A stretch of 64,000 nt of DNA from Chersky-840 sp035604715 (lineage in GTDB: Bacteria; Actinomycetota; Acidimicrobiia; Acidimicrobiales; UBA8190), in contig CAVSWP010000008.1 in assembly GCA_963731665.1 (NCBI GenBank), positions 62,001 through 126,000 on the forward strand. The letters are read 5' to 3'. How positions within the stretch are numbered: the first letter of the stretch is position 1; each line of letters opens with the position of its first letter. The translations under genes and the position numbers were made by a program. Below, piece after piece: positions 1 through 8,288 of this stretch. The notes beneath the pieces are model-generated. The model was given only the letters and a program-made list of their open reading frames with translations, had not been told where the DNA came from and did not search any database.

Positions 1-156
1 CGACATCGTCGTCGACTCCCCCCCGGGGAGGATGATGCCGTCCAAGGCGACGAGATCCTCGGGTCGGCGTACCAGGCGGGGCGCGACCCCGATCCCGATC
101 AGCGCGTCGCGATGCTCAGCGACGTCGCCCTGGAGTGCGAGGATGCCGACTTCCAC
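1..156 (-). CDS. pdxT: Pyridoxal 5'-phosphate synthase glutaminase subunit PdxT (N-terminal part, runs off the window)
   Basis: Reading the minus strand from a GTG at 156 gives 52 codons with no stop to the window edge. The start VEVGILALQGDVAEH and the later LPGGEST are the characteristic N-terminal strand and oxyanion-hole segment of the PdxT class I glutamine amidotransferase. PdxT releases ammonia from glutamine and channels it to PdxS in the deoxyxylulose-5-phosphate-independent vitamin B6 pathway. It lies 33 nt downstream of pdxS on the same strand, so the two are almost certainly one operon. The catalytic Cys-His-Glu part lies outside the window. Confidence 0.9.
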   Translation of the reverse strand, partial: MEVGILALQGDVAEHRDALIGIGVAPRLVRRPEDLVALDGIILPGGESTTMS

Positions 157-189
157 CTGGGGGCACCTCGGCGCGTGGGGACACCGGGG

Positions 190-1143
190 TCACCACCCGC
201 GATCGGCCAGACGCTGCTCGAGGCCGGCCACCTCGAGCCCGGGCATGGAGGCTCCCAAGCCGCGACTGACCTTGGCGACGATCTGGGGGTCGTCGAAGTG
301 CGTGGTGGCCTCGACGATGGCGCGCGCCCGGCGGGCCGGGTCCTCGCTCTTGAAGATCCCCGAGCCGACGAAGACCGACTGCGCACCCAACTGCATCACC
401 AGAGCGGCGTCGGCGGGGGTGGCGATCCCGCCCGCGCAGAAAAGAGGCACGGGAAGGCTCCCGCTGTCGGCGACCTCGTGCACCAGGTCGATCGGGGCCG
501 ACAGCTGCTTGGCCCAGGCGTAGCGCTCGGCCGAGTCGGCCTGCGTCAGCGTGCGCACGTCCCCCAGGATGGAGCGAAGGTGGCGGACGGCCTCGACGAT
601 GTTCCCCGTCCCGGCCTCGCCCTTGGAACGGATGAGCGCCGCTCCCTCGGAGATGCGGCGGAGCGCTTCGCCCAGGTTGGTGGCGCCGCACACGAAGGGG
701 ACGCGAAAGGCGCGCTTGTCGATGTGATGGGCCTCGTCCGCCGGCGTGAGCACCTCGCTCTCGTCGATGTAGTCCACCCCGAGCGCCTGGAGGATCTGCG
801 CCTCGGCGAAGTGACCGATGCGGGCCTTGGCCATAACCGGGATGGTCACGGCCCGTTGGATGGCCTCGATGAGGGCGGGGTCGCTCATCCGGGCCACCCC
901 ACCTTGAGCGCGGATGTCCGACGGCACCCGTTCGAGGGCCATCACCGACACCGCCCCGGCGTCCTCGGCGATGCGGGCGTGCTCGGCGGTGACCACGTCC
1001 ATGATCACCCCGCCCCGCAACATGTCGGCCAGACCCCGCTTGACCGTGAAGGTCCCGGTCTGGCGGGCACCGGCGTCGGCGGAGACTTCGGACGGGGACC
1101 GGGCGGGCTTCGACGCCGACGGTACGGTGGGCGCGTCCTCCAT
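190..1143 (-). CDS. pdxS: Pyridoxal 5'-phosphate synthase lyase subunit PdxS
   Basis: The 317-aa product is a (beta/alpha)8 PLP synthase that makes PLP from ribose 5-phosphate, glyceraldehyde 3-phosphate and ammonia supplied by PdxT. Visible signatures are TFTVKRGLADML, GGVIMDVVTAEHARIAEDAGA, the MAKARIGH segment with the Schiff-base lysine, SKGEAGTG with the second catalytic lysine, and the phosphate-binding GGIATPADAALVMQLGA. About 30 residues precede the conserved start, slightly longer than usual. The ATG at 1143 is used because no clearly better start is seen, so the true start could be a little downstream. pdxT follows 33 nt later. Confidence 0.96.
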   Translation of the reverse strand: MEDAPTVPSASKPARSPSEVSADAGARQTGTFTVKRGLADMLRGGVIMDVVTAEHARIAEDAGAVSVMALERVPSDIRAQGGVARMSDPALIEAIQRAVTIPVMAKARIGHFAEAQILQALGVDYIDESEVLTPADEAHHIDKRAFRVPFVCGATNLGEALRRISEGAALIRSKGEAGTGNIVEAVRHLRSILGDVRTLTQADSAERYAWAKQLSAPIDLVHEVADSGSLPVPLFCAGGIATPADAALVMQLGAQSVFVGSGIFKSEDPARRARAIVEATTHFDDPQIVAKVSRGLGASMPGLEVAGLEQRLADRGW

Positions 1144-1204
1144 GCACTCAGTGTACTCCGGGGGGCCACGGGCCCCGCCGGGGCCTAGGTGAGCTGCGTC
1201 GTCG

Positions 1205-2404
1205 TCACCACTCGTCGAGGGAGGCCACCCGCACGGCGGGCGCGTCGAGCTCGCCCACGTGGTCCCGCGCCGTCACACTGGCGCCGGGCGCCTCGGGCAG
1301 GGCCACGGTCCACAACCAACGCGTCGTGCGCGCCAGGCCCCGTCGAGCCAGCCGGGAGGGCACCTGTGGCACGGGGCCTTCGGCCATGAGCACGAGCCCC
1401 TCGCGCAACCCCGGCGGGTAGCGGGTGACAGCCACCGCCAGGCGGTCGGTGCGGAATTCGCGACCTCGACCCGCCAGCGAGTGGACCAGGCCCGACACCG
1501 GGAAGAGGCCCGCCATCGGAAGCAGCATCGCCGCCGCCATGGTGGCCGGGGCGACGTCGGCCCTCTTGACGTGCACGAGCTCGTGGGCGAGCACCCCTTC
1601 GAGAGCCACCGGGTCGAGCGACTGCAACAGGCCCGAGGTCACCACGAGCACCGCGGCGCCGCTCTTGCGACCCAACGCCAAGGCCTGACGAGAGGGTTCA
1701 TCGACGACGAAGATGTCGGGCGGCTCCACCCCCATGGTGGCGCACAGGCCGTCGACGAGGTTCTCGGCGCGCGCCAATTCCTCCTCTTCCCCGGGCCGGC
1801 CCCCCAGCGCCCGCAGCAGAGCGCGGGTGGCGCCGCGCCACAGTGCCAGCCACGACAACAGGGCGATGGCGACGCCGGCCACCAGCCCGACGAGGTAGAG
1901 CCCCGCCGCGGCGCACGCCCCGGCCACCACCACGAACGCCACCACCCCGGGCACCGCCGCGATCGCCAGCGCCCGCCGGCGGTTGTGATGGAACTCCCCG
2001 GCGTCACCTCTGGTCCCGGCCGGCACCGCCACGACCACGGCCTCGGCCTCCGGGGCGGCCACCGGGGCCTCTCGGGCCCGGTCGCGCTGGGCGCCGGCGC
2101 CCGGCCGGCCCCCGGACTGACGACCACCGCTTCTCTGCCCGCCCGACCGTGCCCCGCTGCCGCTGCGACCGCCGCCGCGACCCGGGCGTGACCCACCTCC
2201 GCCCTGGGCCCGGGCGCCACCGCCGCGGTTGCCGGTATTGGCGCCACCCCCCGAACCGCCGGAACCGCCGGGGCCCTTGCGAGCTCCCGACGAACCGGTC
2301 CCGGCACCACGCCCGTCCCGGCCGGCGGCGCCGGAAGGACCGGGAGAGGACCGGCGAGACCGAGGACGACGCCGGCCGCCCGACGAGGAGGGTGTGGCGG
2401 CCAT
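1205..2404 (-). CDS. M48-family (HtpX-like) membrane metalloprotease with a Gly/Arg/Ser-rich N-terminus
   Basis: The 399-aa product has three parts. Residues about 1-130 are a low-complexity Gly/Arg/Ser tail. Two hydrophobic segments follow (VPGVVAFVVVAGACAAAGL and LVGLVAGVAIALLSWLAL). The rest is a metallopeptidase domain with the zinc motif HELVH and a downstream REFRTDRLAV that corresponds to the third-ligand region of M48 peptidases. A role in membrane protein quality control is inferred from the family. The start at 2404 (MAATPSSS) is the first ATG of the reading frame that belongs to this protein. The frame stays open upstream into the glycosyltransferase, but that part is an antisense-frame artefact. 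It lies 47 nt after the PimA-like gene. Confidence 0.82.
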   Translation of the reverse strand: MAATPSSSGGRRRPRSRRSSPGPSGAAGRDGRGAGTGSSGARKGPGGSGGSGGGANTGNRGGGARAQGGGGSRPGRGGGRSGSGARSGGQRSGGRQSGGRPGAGAQRDRAREAPVAAPEAEAVVVAVPAGTRGDAGEFHHNRRRALAIAAVPGVVAFVVVAGACAAAGLYLVGLVAGVAIALLSWLALWRGATRALLRALGGRPGEEEELARAENLVDGLCATMGVEPPDIFVVDEPSRQALALGRKSGAAVLVVTSGLLQSLDPVALEGVLAHELVHVKRADVAPATMAAAMLLPMAGLFPVSGLVHSLAGRGREFRTDRLAVAVTRYPPGLREGLVLMAEGPVPQVPSRLARRGLARTTRWLWTVALPEAPGASVTARDHVGELDAPAVRVASLDEW

Positions 2405-2451
2405 AGGCCCCGAAGTGTAGGACCCCGGGGCTTTCGCCACGGGAGGCGGCG

Positions 2452-3570
2452 TCACGAGGACGGCGCCATGCCCGCCCCGACGCGCTCGTACACGGAGACA
2501 TAGCGGGCGGCCACCTCGGGCATCGACCACTGCGCGGCGTGCTGCCGCGCGGCGTCGAGGGCACCGGGCGCGCACACGCCGGTGGCGGTGGTGGCGTCGG
2601 CCACCACGGCCTCGAGCGCGCCGGCCCACGCCGCCACGTCGCCCGGCGACACGAGCACACCATGGTCGCCGACCACGGCGCGGTACCCGGGGACATCGCT
2701 CGCCACCACCGCGGCGCGCGCCGCCATGGCCTCCAGGAGGACGACCCCGAAGGACTCGCCTCGCAGTGCCGGTGCACACAACGCGTGCGCGCCGGCGAGC
2801 CGGGAGCCGAGCTCGTCGTCGTCGATGCGGCCCAGCCACAGCAGTCGGCTGCTCGGCGGATGGTTCCGCCGCAAGCGCTCGGTGTCGGGACCCTCCCCCG
2901 CTACCCAAAGGGTCAACTCGGTCTCGGGAGGCAGGCGAGACACAGCCTCGAGCAACACCTCGAGGCCCTTGCGCGGTTCGTGGCGGCCGACGAACACCAT
3001 CGTGGGCCCCGAGGTGGGCCAGGGACGCGCCGTGGTGAAGCGCTCGAGGTCGACGCCGTTGCCGATGATCTCGTAGCTGCCCCCCAGGGCGTCCCGGGCG
3101 GTGGCCTCGGCCTCGGCCGACACTGCGCATCGCGCCGCCAGGCGGCCGGCCATGGCCCGGGCCAGGGGGCCCAACAGCCGGTAGGCCACGCTCTTGCCGG
3201 CGCGATGGAAGGTCCCCACCTTGGGCAGCGCGCACGCCCACAGACACGCGTACCCGGGCCCCGGCGCCAACGGCTCGTGCAGGTGCAGGACGTCGAACCG
3301 GCCTCGGCGCACGGCGCGCACGGCGCGCACCATCGCCCCGGGGCCGAGGGCCACGGGGGCCACCGACCCGTTGGCGGGCAGCGCCACGGACCGCCCCAAC
3401 CGCACCAAGGCCCCCGGGGCCAGGCCGGGCACCTCGGTGTCGCGGTCACAGGGGGCGAGCACCACGGCGTGGTGACCAGCGCCCTCGAGGGCGGCTGCCA
3501 AACCGATCACCTGGCCCTGCACGCCGCCGGGCCGGCTCAGGCTGTAGGGGCACAACAACGCCACGCGCAC
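2452..3570 (-). CDS. pimA: GT4 glycosyltransferase, PimA-like phosphatidylinositol mannosyltransferase
   Basis: The 372-aa GT-B protein begins with the N-terminal glycine loop LCPYSLSRPGGVQGQV. It carries GTFHRAG, the mid-domain NGVD, the C-domain FVGRHEPRKGLEVLLEA and the nucleotide-sugar motif RGESFGVVLLEAMAA. PimA transfers the first mannose from GDP-mannose to phosphatidylinositol on the inner membrane face. The gene order, directly after the PgsA-type/acyltransferase gene (15 nt), is that of the mycobacterial pgsA1-acyltransferase-pimA cluster and supports the assignment. The start is GTG at 3570. Another GT4 specificity is possible but less likely in this context. Confidence 0.87.
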   Translation of the reverse strand: MRVALLCPYSLSRPGGVQGQVIGLAAALEGAGHHAVVLAPCDRDTEVPGLAPGALVRLGRSVALPANGSVAPVALGPGAMVRAVRAVRRGRFDVLHLHEPLAPGPGYACLWACALPKVGTFHRAGKSVAYRLLGPLARAMAGRLAARCAVSAEAEATARDALGGSYEIIGNGVDLERFTTARPWPTSGPTMVFVGRHEPRKGLEVLLEAVSRLPPETELTLWVAGEGPDTERLRRNHPPSSRLLWLGRIDDDELGSRLAGAHALCAPALRGESFGVVLLEAMAARAAVVASDVPGYRAVVGDHGVLVSPGDVAAWAGALEAVVADATTATGVCAPGALDAARQHAAQWSMPEVAARYVSVYERVGAGMAPSS

Positions 3571-3585
3571 CGGGGCCTCGAACGG

Positions 3586-5469
3586 TCAGCCGGGAGAACC
3601 GGGCGCGCCGTCACCGGGCGCGCTGTCGCTGGGCCAATTGGGTTGGAAGAGGTGCCATTGCTCGGGCGCCCGGCGGATGAGCTGCTCGAGGTCGGCGGCG
3701 ATCAGCTGGGTCACCCGGGTCACGTCCCGCCGCAGTCCCCCGCTGCGCTCGGCGTTCACCGGGGGCATGATCACCGCGGTGTGCTCGATGCCCGGGCCGC
3801 TGTAGACAGCGGTGGGGAGGATGACCGCCCCCGTGCGCAACGCCAACGTGGCCGGCCCGGCCGGCACGGTGGTGCGCTCGCCGAAGAAGTCGACCTCGAT
3901 GCCGTTGCCGGCGATGTCGCGGTCGCACAGCAGCCCCACGAGCTTGCCGGCCCGCAGGGTGCGCAGCAGGGCCCCGCCGGCGTCTGCACCCAGGGGCACG
4001 ATGGTGAGGCCCATGGCCTCGCGCTGGGCGACGAACCAGTCGTACATGGCGGGCGGCTTGAGCGGCTCGGCCACGCTCGTCATGGGATAGCCCTGAATGG
4101 CCAACCAGGCTCCGCCCCATTCCCAGCTGCCGATGTGCGGGAGCGCCATGATCACGCCGTTGCCCGCCTCCATGCCCGCCACGAGATGCTCCCAGCCGCT
4201 CTCCACCAACATCCGCTGTGAGATCACGTCGGGACTCAGTACGGGAATCCGGGCCCCTTCGAACCAGTAGCGGGCGTAGTTGAGGATGGCCCGCCGCGTG
4301 ATGGCCTCGACGGCGTCGTCGGTGATCTCCGGGCCCATCACCCGCCGCAGGTGCCGGCCGTACATGGCCTTGGCAGCACCGGGGAACGAGGCAACGGTCA
4401 GGGCGACGACCCCGGTGGCACCGGCCGCGACGAGCTCGGGCAGCTTCTGCAACACCGTGCCGAGCCCCCGGTAGGTGAGGTAGGCCAACCAGGCGCCGGC
4501 GCTGGTCTCGTCGGACGCGTCAGACACGTCTGGGACCGCGGCTCCAGCTCGGGTCGGGCGGCGTCGGGGCTCAGAAGCCGCGCGACGCGGGACGCCGGCC
4601 GCTGCGCGACGCGGGCCGAGCCTCACGTCGGGCCCGCCAGATCCGACCGGACCGGCTCGACGGCACTGCGGCCCGGCGAGCGCGCCAGCGGCCCGAAGGT
4701 TGGGCGGCGCGGCGTGGCACGGCGGCGCGCTCCCCGCACCGTCGCGATGGGCTCGCGTCTCGCGCCAGGCGCGCCAGCGCGAGTCCACCCGTCCTTCGCG
4801 CCAGCGAGCCAGCGCACGGTGAGGGACGTCGGCATCGGCATCGGCGAACACCACGCGGGCCGACACCGCCGGGGGCGGCCCTTCGGCCTCCTTCCAGACG
4901 CTGACGAACCTTCCGATGGCGGTGGCCGACAACAAGCCGAAGAACACCCACAGCGAGGGCACGAAGGCCGACGTCGAAACCGACCCGGCGATGAAGCAGA
5001 ACCCCAGCAAGATGAAGCGCTCGGCCCGCTCCATGAGCCCACCCTTGGCGGACAGCCCGAGGAGCTCCGCCTTGGCACGCTGGTAGGAGATGAGCGACGT
5101 CACCGCCAGGATGGCGAAGGGCAGCAGCACCATCTCGCCGTGGTGACTGGCGGCGAGGTACCAGGCCACCCCGCCGAAGAGGAAGGCATCGGAGATGCGG
5201 TCGGCCACCGAGTCGAAGAACGCGCCCCGCACCGAGGCCCGCCCCGAGGCTTTGGCCACGGGGCCGTCGAAGAGGTCCGGCAACCCGGTCGGGAAGAGGA
5301 GGAAGATGCCCGGGAAGAGGTGCCCCGACCCCACCACGAAGGCCGTGACCACGGACATGGCCAGCCCGAAGATGGTGAGGACGTCAGCCGTGACCCCTGC
5401 ACGCACCAGGACCGTGCCGACCGGCTTGGTCGTGCGGTCCACCGCGTGGCGCCAGCGACCGTCGAACAT
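3586..5469 (-). CDS. Fusion of CDP-alcohol phosphatidyltransferase (PgsA-like) and HtrB/PatA-type lipid acyltransferase
   Basis: A single 627-codon frame holds what are two genes in mycobacteria. The start at 5469 (MFDGRW) is set by GGAGG 9 nt upstream. Residues 65-94 carry the CDP-alcohol motif, here DG-x2-AK-x8-G-x3-D-x3-D, with Lys where Arg is usual. Several hydrophobic helices lie on either side. Residues about 215-330 are an Arg/Ala-rich linker. From about 330 on is an LPLAT domain with the HxxxxE motif in PHIGSWEWGG, plus LLCDRDIAGNGIEVDFFGE and the terminal WHLFQPNW. The expected roles are phosphatidylinositol-phosphate synthesis and acylation of PIM mannose, followed directly by the PimA-like gene. 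No stop separates the domains, but an internal GTG near the linker end could also allow separate translation. Confidence 0.82.
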   Translation of the reverse strand: MFDGRWRHAVDRTTKPVGTVLVRAGVTADVLTIFGLAMSVVTAFVVGSGHLFPGIFLLFPTGLPDLFDGPVAKASGRASVRGAFFDSVADRISDAFLFGGVAWYLAASHHGEMVLLPFAILAVTSLISYQRAKAELLGLSAKGGLMERAERFILLGFCFIAGSVSTSAFVPSLWVFFGLLSATAIGRFVSVWKEAEGPPPAVSARVVFADADADVPHRALARWREGRVDSRWRAWRETRAHRDGAGSAPPCHAAPPNLRAAGALAGPQCRRAGPVGSGGPDVRLGPRRAAAGVPRRAASEPRRRPTRAGAAVPDVSDASDETSAGAWLAYLTYRGLGTVLQKLPELVAAGATGVVALTVASFPGAAKAMYGRHLRRVMGPEITDDAVEAITRRAILNYARYWFEGARIPVLSPDVISQRMLVESGWEHLVAGMEAGNGVIMALPHIGSWEWGGAWLAIQGYPMTSVAEPLKPPAMYDWFVAQREAMGLTIVPLGADAGGALLRTLRAGKLVGLLCDRDIAGNGIEVDFFGERTTVPAGPATLALRTGAVILPTAVYSGPGIEHTAVIMPPVNAERSGGLRRDVTRVTQLIAADLEQLIRRAPEQWHLFQPNWPSDSAPGDGAPGSPG

Positions 5470-5689
5470 ACGTGGCTTTCCTCCGGGGGTCTCTCCTCCG
5501 AGCCTACCATCGACCTCCACCGGCCCCTTCGATAGCGAATTCTCCGGGGCCCAGGTCGGGGCGATCGTCAGCCCGGTCACCGGGAGCCCCGCACGCCTGG
5601 CCGGACAGGCTCAGCGCAGCCGTCACCGGTAGGCTGCCCACCCACAGCGGCGGCACGCCGGAGCGATCTCGAGAGAGGGAGGTGCGCGG

Positions 5690-7750
5690 GTGCCCAGCTA
5701 CCCACCGTCCCGCATCCGCAACGTAGCCCTGGTCGGACACAACGGCTCGGGCAAGACCACCCTGGCCGAGGCGCTGTTGTTCGTCACGGGCGCTACCACC
5801 CGCCAGGGCAAGGTCGACGACGGCTCCACGGTGTGCGACTTCGAGCCCGAAGAGATCAAGCGCCACATGTCGTTGTCACTCGCCCTGGCCCCGTGCGTGC
5901 TCGGCGACGTGAAGCTCAACATCATCGACACCCCGGGGTACGCCGACTTCTTCGGCGAGGTGCGCGCCGCGGCTTCGGTGGTCGACATCGTGGTGGTGGT
6001 GGTGAGCGCGGTGGAAGGCATCGAGGCCCAGACCGAGGCGGCCTGGAACCTCGCCGCCGAGTTGGGCCTGCCCCGCCTGGTGTTCATCAACAAGCTCGAC
6101 CGCGAGCGGGCCAGCTTCGACCGCACCCTGGCCGCCCTGCAGGAGCGCTTCGGCGCCGGGATCGCCCCCCTCGAGCTCCCGGTGGGCGAAGAGTCGGGCT
6201 TCCGGGGGATCGCCGATCTCCTCACCGACACCGCCATCATCTACGAGGGCGGCAAGCCCCAGCCGGGACCGATCCCCGACGACCTGGCCGCCACCGAGCA
6301 CGAGGTGCGCGAGCAGCTGGTCGAAGGAATCGTGGTGGGCGACGACGGGCTCATGGAGCGCTATCTCGAGGGTGAAGCCCTGTCGGGGGCCGAGCTCGAG
6401 GCCACCTTGGCCCACGGCGTGGCCCAGGGCCTGGTGTTCCCGGTGGTGTGTGGCTCGTCGGTCACCGGCGTGGGGATCGACCGGCTCGCCACCCTGCTCG
6501 CCGAGATCGCCCCCAGCCCCGACTCGCGGCCCCCGGTGGAGGTGGAGGCCGGCGACTCGGTGCAGGAGGTGGCCTGCGACCCCGGGGGCCAACCCCTGGC
6601 CCAGGTGTTCAAGACCATCTCCGACCCCTACGTGGGCAAGATCTCGCTCCTGAGGGTGCTGTCAGGGACGATCCGGCCCGACACCGTGCTCACCGATCCG
6701 CGCACCCACTCCGACCAGCGACTGCATCTCCTCCAGCTCCTTCGGGGCAAGGAGGCCCAACCGGTGGACGAGGCCCAGGCCGGCGACATCGTGGCCGTGC
6801 CCAAGCTCACCGACACCGCCACCGGCGACACCCTGGCCCCCAAGGGCACCCCCGTGGTGGTGCCGGCCGCCCCGCCCGAGCCGGTCGTGCTGGCGGTGGC
6901 CATCCGCCCCAAGTCCAAGGGCGACGAGGACAAGCTCATGACCGGGCTGCACCGTCTGCAGGAGGAGGACCGCGCCCTGGTGGTGGAGCGGGTCGACGAG
7001 ACCCACCAGACCATCCTGCGCGGCACGGGCGAGACCCACCTGGCGGTGGCGGCCGAGCGTCTGGCCCGCAAGTTCGGAGTCGAGGTGGCCACTGAGGACG
7101 TGCTGGTGCCATTTCGCGAGACCATCTCGCAGCAAGCCGAGGCCGAGGGCAAGTACAAGAAGCAGACCGGCGGCCACGGTCAGTTCGGCGTGGCCTCGAT
7201 CCGCATCGAGCCTCTCGAGCGCGGCGAGGGCTTCCACTTCGTGGACCAGGTCGTGGGAGGCGCCATCCCCAAGCAGTACATCCCGGCCGTGGAGAAGGGC
7301 GTCCTCGAGGCCATGAAGCAGGGCGGCGTGCACGGATACCCGGTCGTCGACGTCCAGGTGGCGTGCTTCGACGGCAAGTTCCACCCCGTCGACTCCTCGG
7401 AGATGAGCTTCAAGATGGCGGGGTCACTGGCCTTCAAAGAGGCCATGGCCAAAGCAGGGCCCGTCCTGCTCGAGCCCATCTCCCTGCTCGAGGTGACCGT
7501 CCCGGCCACCATGCAGGGCGACGTCCTGGGCGACCTCAACTCCCGACGTGGGCGGGTCCAGGGGACCGACACCGTCGACGGTGGCTCGCAGATGATCACC
7601 GCCCTGGTGCCCACCGCCGAGATCCAGCGCTACGCCGTGGACCTCCGCTCGCTCACCGGTGGACGAGGTCGTTTCCGCGCCCAGCACGACCACTACGACG
7701 CCATGCCGTCGAACCTCGTCGAGCGGATGGTCAAGGCCAAAGCCGACTGA
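5690..7750 (+). CDS. Elongation factor G-like GTPase (EF-G2 type)
   Basis: The 686-aa translational GTPase has G1 GHNGSGKTT, G3 DTPGYADF and G4 NKLD, followed by EF-G domains II-V (GGHGQFGVASIRIEPL in domain IV and the C-terminal GGRGRFRAQHDHYDAMP). The switch region CDFEPEEIKRHMSLS fits the EF-G2-like branch rather than the canonical EF-G found in str operons. The role may be translocation-like or ribosome-associated but is not fixed by sequence. The GTG start at 5690 is preceded by AGGGAGG with 7 nt spacing. It is transcribed against both neighbours and interrupts the otherwise conserved thrS-to-pgsA gene order. Confidence 0.9.
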   Translation: MPSYPPSRIRNVALVGHNGSGKTTLAEALLFVTGATTRQGKVDDGSTVCDFEPEEIKRHMSLSLALAPCVLGDVKLNIIDTPGYADFFGEVRAAASVVDIVVVVVSAVEGIEAQTEAAWNLAAELGLPRLVFINKLDRERASFDRTLAALQERFGAGIAPLELPVGEESGFRGIADLLTDTAIIYEGGKPQPGPIPDDLAATEHEVREQLVEGIVVGDDGLMERYLEGEALSGAELEATLAHGVAQGLVFPVVCGSSVTGVGIDRLATLLAEIAPSPDSRPPVEVEAGDSVQEVACDPGGQPLAQVFKTISDPYVGKISLLRVLSGTIRPDTVLTDPRTHSDQRLHLLQLLRGKEAQPVDEAQAGDIVAVPKLTDTATGDTLAPKGTPVVVPAAPPEPVVLAVAIRPKSKGDEDKLMTGLHRLQEEDRALVVERVDETHQTILRGTGETHLAVAAERLARKFGVEVATEDVLVPFRETISQQAEAEGKYKKQTGGHGQFGVASIRIEPLERGEGFHFVDQVVGGAIPKQYIPAVEKGVLEAMKQGGVHGYPVVDVQVACFDGKFHPVDSSEMSFKMAGSLAFKEAMAKAGPVLLEPISLLEVTVPATMQGDVLGDLNSRRGRVQGTDTVDGGSQMITALVPTAEIQRYAVDLRSLTGGRGRFRAQHDHYDAMPSNLVERMVKAKAD

Positions 7751-7766
7751 CCATCGCCTGGCGGCG

Positions 7767-8288
7767 TCAGCCCGGTACCCAGGCGTCGTGGAGCCGCTGC
7801 CAGCCCACCGTCAGCGATTCGGGCATGACCCGCACTCCGGCCACCGTGGTCATGAAGTTGGTGTCCCCCGACCATCGGGGCAGGACATGGACGTGCAGGT
7901 GCCCGGGTATCCCCGCCCCGGCCGCTCGGCCCAGGTTGGCGCCCATGTTGACGCCGTCGGGGTCATAGGCGGCGTTGATCGCCGCCACTGCTTCGCCAAC
8001 GCCCGCCCACAACTCGGCGAATTCCTCGGAGGTGAGCTCACCGAGCTCGCCCACGTGGCGCACGGGCATCACCAGGAGATGACCACTGGCGTAAGGGTAG
8101 GCGTTGAGCACGGCGTAACTGCGCTCGCCGCGCCACACCACCAGGTTGTCGATGCTCGGGGGTCCTGAGACGGCGATACGGCAGAAGACACATTCCACCT
8201 GTGCGCCGCGCCGCTCCTCGTCGGTGGCTGCCGCCACGTACTCGTGGCGCCATCCCGCCCACAGTTGCTCGAGGCTGGACTCACTCAC
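7767..8288 (-). CDS. HIT family hydrolase/phosphorylase (Ap4A phosphorylase-like)
   Basis: The 173-aa protein has the histidine triad HLHVHVLP, the CVFC zinc-type pair near residue 34, and the substrate loop NLGRAAGAGIPGHLH typical of the actinobacterial HIT proteins encoded beside pgsA. The mycobacterial homologue at this position is an Ap4A phosphorylase, so dinucleoside polyphosphate breakdown is the expected role. The GTG start at 8288 overlaps the thrS stop by 4 bp (GTGA), which indicates translational coupling. Confidence 0.9.
   Translation of the reverse strand: MSESSLEQLWAGWRHEYVAAATDEERRGAQVECVFCRIAVSGPPSIDNLVVWRGERSYAVLNAYPYASGHLLVMPVRHVGELGELTSEEFAELWAGVGEAVAAINAAYDPDGVNMGANLGRAAGAGIPGHLHVHVLPRWSGDTNFMTTVAGVRVMPESLTVGWQRLHDAWVPG

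Noticed and set aside
1205..3247. A 680-codon minus-strand frame running from the glycosyltransferase into the M48 gene
   Set aside because: Its first 280 codons are an out-of-frame shadow of the PimA-like gene; only the part from 2404 on is the protease.
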